A DNA stretch of 64,000 nucleotides from Candidatus Sulfurimonas baltica (GCF_015265455.1 NZ_CP054492.1:372001-436000); one strand, 5' to 3'. Positions 26,945-35,968 are shown, numbered from the stretch's first letter. The notes: generated from the sequence alone by a model not told the origin. Translations and numbers: made by a program.

Positions 26945-27277
26945 CTAGGCAGCTATACCTTTGTGAATGTAAGCCTCAGGCTGATAATAATCATAATATG
27001 ATACAAAATATTCTACATGTGCATTTGGGAAGAAACCTCTAAACTCACTATACAGCTGAGCCGCTAAAGTTTTGTTATGAGTCATAATAATAGTAGGCAT
27101 CTTAACATTCTCTATAACCTTAGCCATAGTGTACGTTTTACCGCTACCTGTTACACCTTCAAGTGTTTGGTAACGATTACCTTTTAGAATAGAACCACTT
27201 AACTCTTTTATAGCAGTAGGTTGATCACCTGCTGGTTCATAAGGAGTATTTGCTTTAAAATTTATTGAGTTTTTCAT
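26945..27277 (-). pseudogene. uvrB': Displaced uvrB 5' fragment (codons 1-104 plus 6 foreign codons)
   Basis: Starting at ATG 27277 the frame encodes UvrB residues 1-104, then HKGIAA and a stop. The uvrB portion and its TATAAT box read as identical to the functional 5' end at 8012-8308. Walker A is retained, so if expressed this would be an N-terminal UvrB peptide. It marks where uvrB joined the older array before cassette 1 entered. Confidence 0.85.
26967..26983 (-). other. Core attachment site between cassettes 1 and 2
   Basis: Exact 17-bp core. Its left flank is the cassette-type TTTGTGA rather than native uvrB; its right flank is uvrB. Confidence 0.75.
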
Positions 27278-27338
27278 TGGTGAAATTATAGCATTTAGTT
27301 GTGAATGGTTTGGATTTGAGGTGATTTTATTGCATATG

Positions 27339-27355
27339 GCTGCTATCAGGCTGCC
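27339..27355 (+). repeat. Left hexamer pair of cassette 2
   Basis: GCTGCT at 27339 and GCTGCC at 27350, 11 bp apart, followed by GAGAAATT. Confidence 0.65.
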
Positions 27356-27437
27356 GAGAAATTTAAGGATTTATGCTACTTAGTTACCAAAAGATATCAT
27401 ATTTATGTCCCTTATCATAAATTTTTAATATATACTT

Positions 27438-27470
27438 AAAAAAAATGATTAACTTTTAATCATTTTTTTT
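27438..27470. terminator. Bidirectional A/T hairpin in cassette 2
   Basis: An A-run, ATGATTA, a short loop, TAATCAT and a T-run form a symmetrical intrinsic-terminator-like hairpin between the uvrB fragment and the small ORF. It would insulate cargo from neighbouring transcription. Confidence 0.6.
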
Positions 27471-27526
27471 AAAACTTGAATAAAAATAGATTTTTGTGGC
27501 TATAATTCTGTTTCAAATTTTAATGA

Positions 27527-27751
27527 GTGAGGAAAAGCTTGTATATTAGCATTAGTAAAAAACCTTCAAAAGAAGAAATAGCAGCGTTTAACATGAAAGT
27601 TATTGAAGAAGACACAATAGTAGACTATAAGATTGAACTTGCCTCTCTTGATCAGGCAGTAAAAAAGCAGTTTTGTGAATCCTATGGTTTAGCACAAAAA
27701 AAAACTGAGAGTGTCATTAACATTACACTTAGTTATAATCATGAAGTTTAA
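27527..27751 (+). CDS. Small cassette protein, 70-74 aa, unknown function
   Basis: The frame can start at GTG 27527 or, better, at TTG 27539, which has GAGGA a few bases upstream. The product reads LYISISKKPSKEEIAAF, then a charged body ending LSYNHEV. A one-residue variant lies at 42299. An overlapping ATG at 27523 encodes only MSEEKLVY before a stop, a possible leader peptide or sign of a frameshift. The sole cargo of two cassettes, it may be an antitoxin-like or regulatory protein; no family recognised. Confidence 0.5.
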   Translation: MRKSLYISISKKPSKEEIAAFNMKVIEEDTIVDYKIELASLDQAVKKQFCESYGLAQKKTESVINITLSYNHEV

Positions 27752-27879
27752 TTGTCTTTGTAAACTGTCATAATCTCTAATTGTAGACGAAGGACCAAAA
27801 ATTATCAGTATAACGCAAGTTGTATCCATATTTTAAGAAATTTTGGTATCAAGATAATGTCGAAATTAGCTCCGATTCT

Positions 27880-28043
27880 ATAACCTTAGCCATAGTGTAC
27901 GTTTTACCGCTACCTGTAACACCTTCTAGGGTTTGATAACGATTACCTTTTAGTATAGAGTCAGTTAATTCTTTAATAGCAGTAGGCTGGTCACCTGCTG
28001 GCTCATATGGAGTATTTGCTTTAAAATTGATTGAGTTTTTCAT
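27880..28043 (-). pseudogene. uvrB': uvrB 5' fragment, divergent copy (codons 1-55 region)
   Basis: ATG at 28043 opens a frame matching UvrB residues 1 to about 56 (AKVIE), then an unrelated tail. It differs from the current uvrB mostly at third codon positions (for example KELTDSI for KELSGSI), so it came from a different uvrB lineage. It keeps a TATAAT at the usual distance from the ATG. Confidence 0.8.
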
Positions 28044-28104
28044 TGATAAGATTATAGCATTTAGTTGTGAATGGTTTGGATTTGAGGTGATTTTATTGCA
28101 TATG

Positions 28105-28121
28105 GCTGCTATCAGGCTGCC
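28105..28121 (+). repeat. Left hexamer pair of cassette 3
   Basis: GCTGCT at 28105 and GCTGCC at 28116, 11 bp apart, followed by GAAATATT. Confidence 0.6.
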
Positions 28122-28217
28122 GAAATATTATTTATTACTGAGTTCTTATAGGCTACTTTAAACACCATACATTACGGTATTTAAAGTTGTGTTTGTAATA
28201 ACAAGAAAGTAATATAT

Positions 28218-28529
28218 TTAGTTATTAGCAGATACAGTTGCTTTCTCATAATTATTGATAAGCTCTAAGTTATAAGTTGTAACCCATTTATGAAGAGATA
28301 TTGCATCTAGTACCCACCAGACAAGCATCGCTAGTAAACCAATATAACCAACAACAATGATCATAGTAAGAAAGCTTAAAATACTAATAATAAGCATAGT
28401 GGCACCATTACTTTTACCCATATAAAAACGATGCGCTCCAAAAAGTCCAAGAAACCACCACATTATATATGCTATAACAGCACTCTTTTTCTTTTCCTCT
28501 AGTCTCATTTGTTCTATATTTACGCTCAT
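28218..28529 (-). CDS. TM2-domain membrane protein
   Basis: A 103-residue protein with the TM2 signature: two transmembrane helices around a short turn, WWFLGLFGAHRFYMGK, then GATMLIISIL and a WWVLDAISL motif. TM2 proteins are widespread small membrane proteins with no settled function. AGGAT precedes the ATG. It is the first cargo gene after the hexamer pair of the third cassette. Confidence 0.8.
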   Translation of the reverse strand: MSVNIEQMRLEEKKKSAVIAYIMWWFLGLFGAHRFYMGKSNGATMLIISILSFLTMIIVVGYIGLLAMLVWWVLDAISLHKWVTTYNLELINNYEKATVSANN

Positions 28530-28676
28530 GTTTTCATCCTTATATAATAAACTTTAACCATTATTATTACTTTCTATATATAAGTCAAGTTTAATATGAA
28601 AACATATTAAAAATAATTATAATTGTTACAAAAAGAGACTTAATTATGATAAATCCATAAGGTTTATTCCAAATGA

Positions 28677-28838
28677 TTTATATCGTTGGGTTTTGGAAAA
28701 CACAGTACTAAAACTTTATACCAAGTATATAATGAAGACTTACAGTATTTTAACTGGTTGTTTGAGGAAGGAGGTTTGCAGTTTGGACATAAGAAAACTT
28801 CACCAAATATTGAATATACCACAGAAGATACATATTGA
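28677..28838 (+). pseudogene. Remnant of an ExoX-like C-terminal domain protein
   Basis: An open stretch of 53 codons without a start reads GFGKHSTKTLYQVYNEDLQYF, then NWLFEEGG, and ends in TGA. The pattern FGKHxxKTLxxVYxxDxxYxxWL matches the small domain found at the C-terminus of ExoX-like exonucleases and DUF3820-type proteins. The upstream part is missing, so it is a tail fragment directly abutting the integrase remnant. Confidence 0.5.
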
Positions 28839-28840
28839 TT

Positions 28841-29271
28841 CTAATAAATGCCTTCTACAGCAGATACCTTATTCGCCTCACTTAGCTTCATATAGCGAAG
28901 GGTCATGGAGACACTTCTATGATTCATAAGCTTCTGTATCTCAAATAATGGCACTTGATTTATCGCTAAGTGAGAAGCAAAAGTGTGGCGAAGCGTGTGG
29001 TTGCAAACTCTAAACTTATAATCATCATCTGCTAACCCTTGATTAAACATATCGTTATAAATTGGTCTCATATGATAAGCAACAATACGATGTGTTAATT
29101 TTCTCTCTCGATTATAAAAAATAAAATCATTAAACCTAAAACTATCTATAAAGATAAAATTCTCCGAGTTGAAAATCTTAGAGTTCATATATGCGGTATA
29201 CCAGCTTTTATTCTTAGTATCGAAGATTTGTACTGTTTGAGTCTTTAAATCGATATTTGAGTGCGCATGAC
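28841..29271 (-). pseudogene. C-terminal remnant of a cassette-type integrase
   Basis: The frame corresponds to residues from about 237 to 375 of the integrase at 13088 and keeps HTLRH, LMNH and LRYMKLS, but the N-terminal part with Arg227 is gone. It is cut at 29271 by the IS21-family element. About 80 bp next to the break read as identical to 13450-13509 and neighbours, while the rest is clearly diverged, indicating a mosaic origin. Confidence 0.85.
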
Positions 29272-29368
29272 GTTCAAACGGGCCACCAATCGCGGAGACA
29301 TCCGGCCACCCTCTAAGAGGATATTTTCTGTAGCATCATTTTAGCATAAAGTGGCCGGATGTTGATTT

Positions 29369-30121
29369 TCAATACTCTACATTTTCGGCTAATGAGTTGA
29401 TTTTTCTCATAGATGGTCCACTAAGTTGTATCCTATGCGATGAGTGAACAATCCTATCTAAAATTGCATCTGCAACTGTATTGTTATTGAGATAATTATA
29501 CCACTCACTCACAGGAAGTTGAGACGTGATGATAGTTGAGTTTATGGATGTTCTATCTTCAATAATTTCAAATAAATTTGTTGCATCATTATCTGCCATT
29601 GGTATAACGCCGAAATCATCAAGTACCAGCAATTGAAATCGTGAATACTTTTTTAGAACATTGATATATGTTCCATCAATTCGAGCAAGTCGTATCTCTT
29701 CAAGTAGTGATGGCATCCGCACGTAAGAGACCTTGTATGAATAATGAATCGCATGATTGGCATAGGCTTGAGCTAAATAACTCTTGCCTGTACCAGTTTT
29801 TCCAGTGATAATAATATTTTGTTTTGCAGTAATGAAATTAAGTTGAGCAAGAGATTGGATTTGTGCTTTATCCAAATGCCTTTTTGGATTATACTCTATA
29901 GCATCAAGTGCTGCTTGTTTGTCTTTAATCTTAGAAAGTCTGTGATTCATTGTAATTTTTTTATTTTTTAAAAAGAGGTCTTGCGCGTCAAGGAGTTGGT
30001 ATAGCCTTTCTTCGAAACTCATTTTTGTATAGTTGATATCCTCACACTGTCTCTCATAAGATTCTTTTAACCCTTTATAGCCTAAATCTTCTATCTTCTC
30101 TTGTAGTTGTGAATGTGTCAT
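29369..30121 (-). CDS. istB: IstB-like transposition helper ATPase (copy A)
   Basis: A 250-residue AAA+ ATPase with Walker A GKTGTGKS at 107-114 and Walker B LLVLDDFGV near 165, followed by DRTSINSTIITSQ and a sensor region. Helper of the IstA transposase. It follows istA by 18 bp on the same strand, the usual IS21 order. Intact. Confidence 0.9.
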   Translation of the reverse strand: MTHSQLQEKIEDLGYKGLKESYERQCEDINYTKMSFEERLYQLLDAQDLFLKNKKITMNHRLSKIKDKQAALDAIEYNPKRHLDKAQIQSLAQLNFITAKQNIIITGKTGTGKSYLAQAYANHAIHYSYKVSYVRMPSLLEEIRLARIDGTYINVLKKYSRFQLLVLDDFGVIPMADNDATNLFEIIEDRTSINSTIITSQLPVSEWYNYLNNNTVADAILDRIVHSSHRIQLSGPSMRKINSLAENVEY

Positions 30122-30139
30122 TTTTTAAATCCTTGTTTT

Positions 30140-31708
30140 TTATTTGTACTCATCAGCACCACGAAGGTTTTCGTGTGTATTGAAAAGTGTAGGTATCATA
30201 TAGTCTCTATTATTTGAACTTTTTTGTAAGTAGAGTCTTTTGTCCAGCACTGAACGAATTGACTTGACTCTTGTAAGCTTATGCTCTATTGCATACATTA
30301 AGGCTAATTCAAACTCTGTATTTCCATACTCTTTTGCCATTTTTAGAACAGACATAATCTTTCTAAACGCTTGTTCTTTATACCCCACAGATTCAAAGCA
30401 ATCTTCTATAAACACAGAGCTGTACTCTCCAATACTTTTTGCCCAAGAACGTAAGCGTTCTGGATTCCATTTGTTATGGATATATTCATGATCTGGGGAA
30501 CGATGCTCATTGAGGGTAGAGAATGTACCGACTGTTCTTAATCTTGGATGTGTTGCAATAATTTCATTGCTGTAGTATATTCGCACATGATGTGTGGAAT
30601 ATCGAACTTCAACCTCTTTTTGCATATATTGAAATGGCACTGAGTAGTTGCACTTTTCTAACGTAATGTGATAATCAATGCCTACTTTGGCTCGTTTGTA
30701 TTGCTCATAGATATAGCGATTCGCAGGGAGTGCTTGGAGCTCATCTTTCTCAAGTTCTTCAAAGAGTTGTGTACGGCTCTTATTGATATGTTTCATCACT
30801 TTATTGTTGTATCTATCCATAAGAGAAGCTATAGCATCATTAAGCTCATCTACACTAAAAAACTTTGTATGACGAAAGCAGGCTAAAATATATCGTTGTA
30901 TCCCTTGAACTCCTTGTTCAGCTTTGGACTTATCTTTAGGTTTATAAGGACGCGCTGGTTCTACTCTCATAGAGTAATGCCTTGCTAATGCTGCGTAACT
31001 TTCATTGATAACTATTCCATTTTTATTGTTGGAGATGACAGCACTTTTAAGATTATCTGGGACTACGATCTGCGGCACTCCACCAAAGAATAGGTAAGCT
31101 AAAGTATGTGAAAGTATAAAGTCTTCTTGTTTTTGGCTAGGTGTTGCGTGTACAAATGTGTAACCACTAGCACTAAGTACTGCAACAAATATTTGTGCAC
31201 TATCTATTTCACCAGTTTTTTGGTTATAAATAGGGATAGTAACACCACTATAATCTACAAACACCTTCTCTCCTGCTATATGTATTTGACGCATTGATGG
31301 ATTGAGTCTTTGTTTATAACGTCTGTAGTAAACCCGAAACTGTGTGTATGCATACGCTTGTTCACTATATGTTGCTTTATACTCTTCCCATAGAAGCATC
31401 AGTGTAACTTTTGTTTTTTTCTTACGCTTCATCTCTTGATGAACGCTATTGTAGTCTGGCATTATTTTAGAAGGATTTGGAGTAATAGTTGTGGATGTTA
31501 TACCAAATAGTTTTTGATTGAGTGTTTCATCATTGATGTTTGTAAGCATTTCATACGTAACAATATCACTTTCATTACATCGCTTGATATACTCTTGTAC
31601 TGTTGTTCTAGCTACACCTGTAGCCCCTTGAATTTTTCGAGCAGAGAGGTTTGCAAGCAAATACAATCTCAATACTTCTCTTATCTGTTTCATATCTATT
31701 TTCCTCAT
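30140..31708 (-). CDS. istA: IstA-like DDE transposase (copy A)
   Basis: A 522-residue transposase with an N-terminal HTH (LSARKIQGATGVARTTVQEYIKR split over about 21-43), the rve integrase core starting at KVFVDYSGVTIPI with its catalytic Asp, PDNLKSAV (second Asp) and a conserved region with KSKAEQGVQ (Glu), and a C-terminal beta-barrel region. Full length for the family. Confidence 0.9.
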   Translation of the reverse strand: MRKIDMKQIREVLRLYLLANLSARKIQGATGVARTTVQEYIKRCNESDIVTYEMLTNINDETLNQKLFGITSTTITPNPSKIMPDYNSVHQEMKRKKKTKVTLMLLWEEYKATYSEQAYAYTQFRVYYRRYKQRLNPSMRQIHIAGEKVFVDYSGVTIPIYNQKTGEIDSAQIFVAVLSASGYTFVHATPSQKQEDFILSHTLAYLFFGGVPQIVVPDNLKSAVISNNKNGIVINESYAALARHYSMRVEPARPYKPKDKSKAEQGVQGIQRYILACFRHTKFFSVDELNDAIASLMDRYNNKVMKHINKSRTQLFEELEKDELQALPANRYIYEQYKRAKVGIDYHITLEKCNYSVPFQYMQKEVEVRYSTHHVRIYYSNEIIATHPRLRTVGTFSTLNEHRSPDHEYIHNKWNPERLRSWAKSIGEYSSVFIEDCFESVGYKEQAFRKIMSVLKMAKEYGNTEFELALMYAIEHKLTRVKSIRSVLDKRLYLQKSSNNRDYMIPTLFNTHENLRGADEYK

Positions 31709-31905
31709 TGCAACACCTTTGTAAATTTTACAAAGAGTGTAGGTAAATTTAGAAAATATCTCTTAGAGTATTCAGCTAATTCTTAACTGAATATAAAATC
31801 GCGGACTCAGGCACAAAGTGGCCAGATAAGCTCCGTCATCACTGGCCGGATGTCAAGCGACATGGGTGGCCGGATAAAAACGCGATGGGTGGCCAGTTTG
31901 GTGCG

Positions 31906-32193
31906 TTTTTTGCAGCTTACACAGGATATTATGTAGAAATAATACCTAAGAAGCCAAAACAGTTTAATGTACTATTTACCCCACCAGACAATACAACTGG
32001 AAGTAATAGACCCTATAGAGAAGATATTAGAAAAATAGATGGTAAAAGCTTTTATGAATTACTTACAAATGATAAGAATGCTATATATGATATGTATGAG
32101 AAAATTTCTAATCTTTTAGCTAAAAATTTAAAAATGCAGTCTAGTGAGCAATTTATTGATTTGCTAAACAGAGCTTATGGTCAAAAAAAATAA
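31906..32193 (+). pseudogene. C-terminal remnant of a type II restriction endonuclease (Eco47II/Sau96I-like)
   Basis: About 95 codons reading YVEIIPKKP, FTPPDNTTG, IRKIDGKSFYELLT and NAIYDMYEKI. This order resembles the end of Eco47II-family enzymes, which cut GGNCC. The N-terminal two thirds are missing, removed at the junction with the IS21-family element. No partner methyltransferase is nearby. The family call is from recalled pattern and is moderate. Confidence 0.5.
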
Positions 32194-32264
32194 TACAAAC
32201 AGGTAAATTATGATTTCAAATACTCTAATCAAAAGTAGACTTAATTAAAAAAAGGAGAAAACTG

Positions 32265-33003
32265 ATGGAATCATTTAAACCATTTTAAACTATTATATGA
32301 TATCATTTTATAACTTATACTTATAGGATTATTTATATTATCGTTATCAAAAAAAATAAATGCAACAGTTGATGGACAGCAACATACTTACCTAGGCTTT
32401 GGCCTCATGATGGTAGGATTAATTTTATTAACTATTCCTGTTGAACATTTTATAAATTCAACCTATTATAAGGTTTCATTGAGCAGTGTAGGAATAAATA
32501 TGGTAGCCTACTTTTCCTCAATATTATTTATGTACTTCACGTTACTTTGGACAGAAAATGATGTAATTAAACTAACCCCTATTCATACAACTTTTATACT
32601 AGCACCAATTTTTATATTAGAAATAACTATGATCTTATTTTTATACTACTCAATTGCACAAGGATTGTCAAGTTTTGGTATTGTTAAACTCCCCACTCTT
32701 ACTAAAGACTCGATAGATAAAAATATATGGATGTATAATTTTATAATGGCAATATATTTTGTTTATCGAGTACTCATATATAAAGTAGATTACAAGGAGT
32801 TGCTTACTCTTCGTAATCTATCTCTAATTTCAATCACAGTAGCTTTTCTTACAGTTCTGGAAACAAAAATGACAAATTCTCCTTACAATATTTTTGAGAC
32901 TCTTATATTAAAATATGGAGAAAGTAATTTCATCTATGTTTTAGAATTTATTGGGATTTTACTTTTATATATGATATTCTTTAAAGTAACGAGTAGAAAG
33001 TAA
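32265..33003 (+). pseudogene. Membrane protein gene with broken 5' end
   Basis: The frame from 32407 encodes a 198-residue protein with about six hydrophobic helices and no family I recognise. An ATG with an excellent GGAG site lies at 32265, but its frame stops after MESFKPF. A one-base shift would join it to KLLYDIIL, then an in-frame TAA, then LILIGLFILSL and the main frame. The original N-terminal helix thus appears lost to a frameshift plus a nonsense codon. An internal start at 32407 is possible. Confidence 0.55.
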
Positions 33004-33176
33004 ATTTTGTATTTTAAAAATATAATTGTGCCTTTAGTTTTTAACATTAGCTATATTACTTATGGTAACACGTGTATAATCTTCTAAATTTTGTGTTATT
33101 AGTTAGTCATAGAATAAAGATAATAGTGTTACTCTGGAATGTCCCCTATAAACTAGACATATATTTAGCAAACACA

Positions 33177-33193
33177 GCTGCCGATTAGCTGCC
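33177..33193 (+). repeat. Right hexamer pair of cassette 3
   Basis: GCTGCC at 33177 and 33188, 11 bp apart, followed by GAAACAAT. The core starts 105 bp after the pair start. Confidence 0.7.
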
Positions 33194-33281
33194 GAAACAA
33201 TCCAAGAAGAAATCATAAAACACTCTAAACACCTTAGAAACAAAGATTTCTAAGCGTGCCTATGCTGCTAAGTTAGAGTGC

Positions 33282-33298
33282 ATGTAAGCCTCAGGTTG
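33282..33298 (-). other. Core attachment site between cassettes 3 and 4
   Basis: ATGTAAGCCTCAGGTTG, one mismatch to the uvrB core, preceded by AGAGTGC. No uvrB fragment follows, so this cassette has lost or never had one. Confidence 0.65.
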
Positions 33299-33562
33299 AT
33301 TTTCGTTATGCTTCATATTTAACTTCATTCTGTTTTAATATGATTATATTACTAAAACAGAATAAAATTACCTGTATTGTGAGTTATTAAAAGGTAATAA
33401 AATAGTTCATTTTAATGTTCGTTAAGTTCGAATAAATTAAATATTACTAGTTAATCTTGACAAGTATGAAATTTGAAGTTTTCTTCTAACCATGGATTTT
33501 CTCCATAGTTCTTAAATTAAGCTCAATATTGTACTCCAAATATTTGACTTAGACTGTAAAAT

Positions 33563-35170
33563 TTAATACTTTAGTTGTACTAGTAATATATCTAAATTAT
33601 CAAATTTTTGATTTGTATCACTCATTAGTGCTCTGAGCATTTCTTTATCATTTTTCTTTTTGTCAATATAATAAACAACCATAGTAATTGATAAACCAGT
33701 AATAGCACCAACAAACACAGCAGTGATAACATCAGCAAAAGGTTCTAAAAAAGCAGTTCCTCTTATCAACTTATCTATATATTCTTCAGCCATTACACCT
33801 AAACTAACAATTAATCCACTGGCAATTAATTTTTTCGCCTCATGCATAGCATCTTCATAGCTCATGTTTTCAGGTGGAAATGTAAGTAACTTAACAGCCC
33901 TAAATAATGAGAACATTCCTTCCCTTATAATTCTAATAACTCTTTTTCCAGTTGTTACAAACATATTAATAACAGTAGTTGCTAAATTTGATATAAATCC
34001 TGAGATAAAACCATCTTTAAAAGCTATAGCTGCCTCTTTCCATTTAGCACTTACTCTAGTCGCTATTTTTTTTAACCTATCTTTTAATACAACAAAAAAT
34101 CTATCATCATCAAAGCCATGAGTAAAACCATTTTTGTATATATCTAAAATCTCATCAAATACAGCAGTAAAGAACTCAGTTATGATGAGACCTAACGCCT
34201 GCTGTATTCCCATTTTAGCACCTTCTTTTCCTCCTGCTAATACAGTATCTTTAGCAAATTTACCACTAGTATAATATTTCTCATTTATTTCTTTATCATA
34301 TTCTTTTCTAGCTTTATCATCTAATTCTTTTACTTTTTCCTCATCAACTTCTGTTACTCTTTTTAATCTAGCTAGCCCCTTTTCTTCTTCAGGAGTTAAG
34401 TCTTGTTTTGCTTCTAGGTTATTTATTTTTTCTTTATTTATTTGTACTCTATTTAAAAAATCTGTAGCAGAGTCTTCTTGTTTTGAACCATTAACACTTT
34501 GTGATGTTGCTGTAAAATTACTATCTTTATTAGCTAATTCACTACCATCTAAACCAGCTAATACTCTACCATCATCATCATGGACTTCTTTTGCAGCAAT
34601 TACATGTTCTACTTGATCATTTGTATCTTTATCAAATAAATTTCCGGTATAACCATCAACAAGTTTTCCTTCTTCCTTAAGTTGTGTATTTTTTTGTCTT
34701 TCATCAGCATAATTTGAATTATTGTCATGATAATCTTTAGAAATATAATCTCCTTTATCATCATAATTTAGTTTTGCCTCATCTGTTGCATATACACCAT
34801 TTTTATATTCTATTCCATCAGAATCTATAAAGTCCTTATTACGTACATTATGAATTGTATCAACATTTCCACCAGCCTTATCATATGCTGCGACAACTTT
34901 ACCTAGCCCAAATGGAGTTACAATAGAATTTATAACTTCTTTTTTACAATCGTTTATAAGCTGATTAAACCTTTCATCATTAAAGTCTTTTTTAAATTTA
35001 ACTAAAAAATCTTCTGCTTCATCTTTTGAAACATTAAAATCATATTTAAAATCATAATGCTCATCAAAACTTGCATATACTTCTGCAATCGAAGTATTAT
35101 TTAGATTACCTTTAATTAAAACTTTTTGTTTTAAATTTTTTCTTCTATTGTGTCTATCCACTCTTGACAT
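33563..35170 (-). CDS. Large membrane-associated protein of the TerB-like module, unknown family
   Basis: A 535-residue protein. The N-terminal half is hydrophilic and acidic, with a segment YTGNLFDKDTNDQVEHVIAA, then AKEVHDDDGR, that has the look of an HNH-type EHxxxxxE nuclease or processing region. A coiled-coil-like stretch covers about 245-300 (LTPEEEKGLARLKR). The C-terminal half has several hydrophobic or amphipathic helices (about 310-345, 385-410, 450-510). The gene lies 29 bp downstream of the TerB-like gene on the same strand, so they form a two-gene unit. A toxin or defence effector is possible; function not assigned. Confidence 0.6.
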   Translation of the reverse strand: MSRVDRHNRRKNLKQKVLIKGNLNNTSIAEVYASFDEHYDFKYDFNVSKDEAEDFLVKFKKDFNDERFNQLINDCKKEVINSIVTPFGLGKVVAAYDKAGGNVDTIHNVRNKDFIDSDGIEYKNGVYATDEAKLNYDDKGDYISKDYHDNNSNYADERQKNTQLKEEGKLVDGYTGNLFDKDTNDQVEHVIAAKEVHDDDGRVLAGLDGSELANKDSNFTATSQSVNGSKQEDSATDFLNRVQINKEKINNLEAKQDLTPEEEKGLARLKRVTEVDEEKVKELDDKARKEYDKEINEKYYTSGKFAKDTVLAGGKEGAKMGIQQALGLIITEFFTAVFDEILDIYKNGFTHGFDDDRFFVVLKDRLKKIATRVSAKWKEAAIAFKDGFISGFISNLATTVINMFVTTGKRVIRIIREGMFSLFRAVKLLTFPPENMSYEDAMHEAKKLIASGLIVSLGVMAEEYIDKLIRGTAFLEPFADVITAVFVGAITGLSITMVVYYIDKKKNDKEMLRALMSDTNQKFDNLDILLVQLKY

Positions 35171-35199
35171 AGGAACACCTTTTTTATTATTTAAATAAA

Positions 35200-35895
35200 T
35201 TAAGCAGCTAAATTATTTTGTATTTCTTGTAAAAACTTTTTGCTTATATCATCTTTTTCTTCTACATAGTTATCAGCATCTAACTCAACAATGGCATCAA
35301 AACCTAGTAAAAACTTCTCTTCTTTTGGATGGATACCATCAACTTCCATAGTAATTAAAATTAAATCTCTAATACTATTATAATTTTTAGGATTGACTTT
35401 TTTTAGATATTCATATGATTCAGCAAAACTAGGTGGGTTATCCCTCAAAGTACGAATAGCATTTTTGACATGTTCTGGATATGATGAGCTTGCAATACCA
35501 CCTACAAACTCATCAATTTCTGCTAACTCTGCTTCGGATACATGTCCATCAGCATTCGCTACAGCCATTCCTATTGCTGTTGAAGCAATTATATAATTAA
35601 AGTATTCCTTATCTCCCTGAAATTCAATAATAGCTTCTTTAATAGCTTTTTCATATTTTTCTGCTTTCCTATTTGAGGCAGTTTCTTTCTCTTCTTTTTC
35701 TTTTTCTTCTTTACGTGATAAAATAGCACCTGCAGTAGCACCAACAGCTGCTGCACCAGCTGCAGCTACCCCGGCTCCAGCTAAAGAAGCACCTAATGTC
35801 ACTGCACCTAAAATTGAACCACCACCTGTAAATGGTGCCGCAGCAACAGCACCTATTCCTAACGCTGCTAAACCTAAAATTTTACCAAAACCCAT
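35200..35895 (-). CDS. TerB-like domain protein with glycine-zipper N-terminus
   Basis: 231 residues from the ATG at 35895, preferred because AGGAGA lies just upstream; the frame extends to 35925. Residues 1-62 are a Gly/Ala-rich, membrane-inserting glycine-zipper-like segment, followed by a charged linker of KE repeats, then a TerB-like helical domain (IGMAVANADGHVSEAELAEI and MEVDGIHPKEEKFL, the two DG-containing metal-binding loops). TerB proteins are linked to tellurite and phage stress systems at membranes. It pairs with the large downstream protein. Confidence 0.7.
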   Translation of the reverse strand: MGFGKILGLAALGIGAVAAAPFTGGGSILGAVTLGASLAGAGVAAAGAAAVGATAGAILSRKEEKEKEEKETASNRKAEKYEKAIKEAIIEFQGDKEYFNYIIASTAIGMAVANADGHVSEAELAEIDEFVGGIASSSYPEHVKNAIRTLRDNPPSFAESYEYLKKVNPKNYNSIRDLILITMEVDGIHPKEEKFLLGFDAIVELDADNYVEEKDDISKKFLQEIQNNLAA

Positions 35896-35968
35896 ATCAT
35901 TCTCCTGTATAAATATAATATTCATTATAGTAACATTTTTCTTTTTGTGACCTACTTCATATAATTTT

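Larger units (their letters stand above)
7998..26966. mobile_element. Cassette 1: 18,969-bp defence/replication element inserted in uvrB
   Basis: Bounded by core sites at 7998 and 26967. It carries the uvrB 5' end that is now in use, a left hexamer pair at 8371, a right pair at 26862, and no internal hexamer pair, so it behaves as one unit. Cargo is McrBC, an integrase, a primase-like operon, a second short integrase, an MvaI-like restriction-modification set and a DUF262-HEPN pair. Its uvrB segment reads as identical to the displaced copy at 26978-27285, up to and including the -10 box, which suggests a recent insertion. Confidence 0.75.
26967..27880. mobile_element. Cassette 2: uvrB 5' fragment plus 74-aa ORF
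   Basis: Begins at the core, carries a uvrB fragment, a left hexamer pair at 27339 (372 bp after the core), a hairpin and one small ORF. Its right end lacks a hexamer pair and core and runs into another uvrB fragment near 27880, so a deletion has removed the boundary. A near-identical block recurs at 39633-42650. Confidence 0.65.
29272..31913. mobile_element. IS21-family insertion sequence, copy A
   Basis: An istA-istB pair flanked by ends that share CAAAC(G/T)GGCCACC in inverted orientation, with further GGCCGGAT/GGCCACC copies inside each end, as in IS21-family multiple terminal repeats. The left end interrupts the integrase; the right end abuts a truncated restriction enzyme gene. No matching target duplication joins the flanks, so an adjacent deletion followed insertion. 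End positions are good to a few bases. Confidence 0.75.
33004..33562. other. Cassette boundary region without genes
   Basis: About 560 bp with a right hexamer pair, the conserved ACCTTAGAAACAAA box and a core site. The remainder is AT-rich with no supported ORF. Confidence 0.5.

Noticed and set aside
28693-28929. Open frame of 78 codons on the + strand
   Set aside because: It is out of frame with the ExoX-like remnant it overlaps and runs into the antisense of the integrase remnant.
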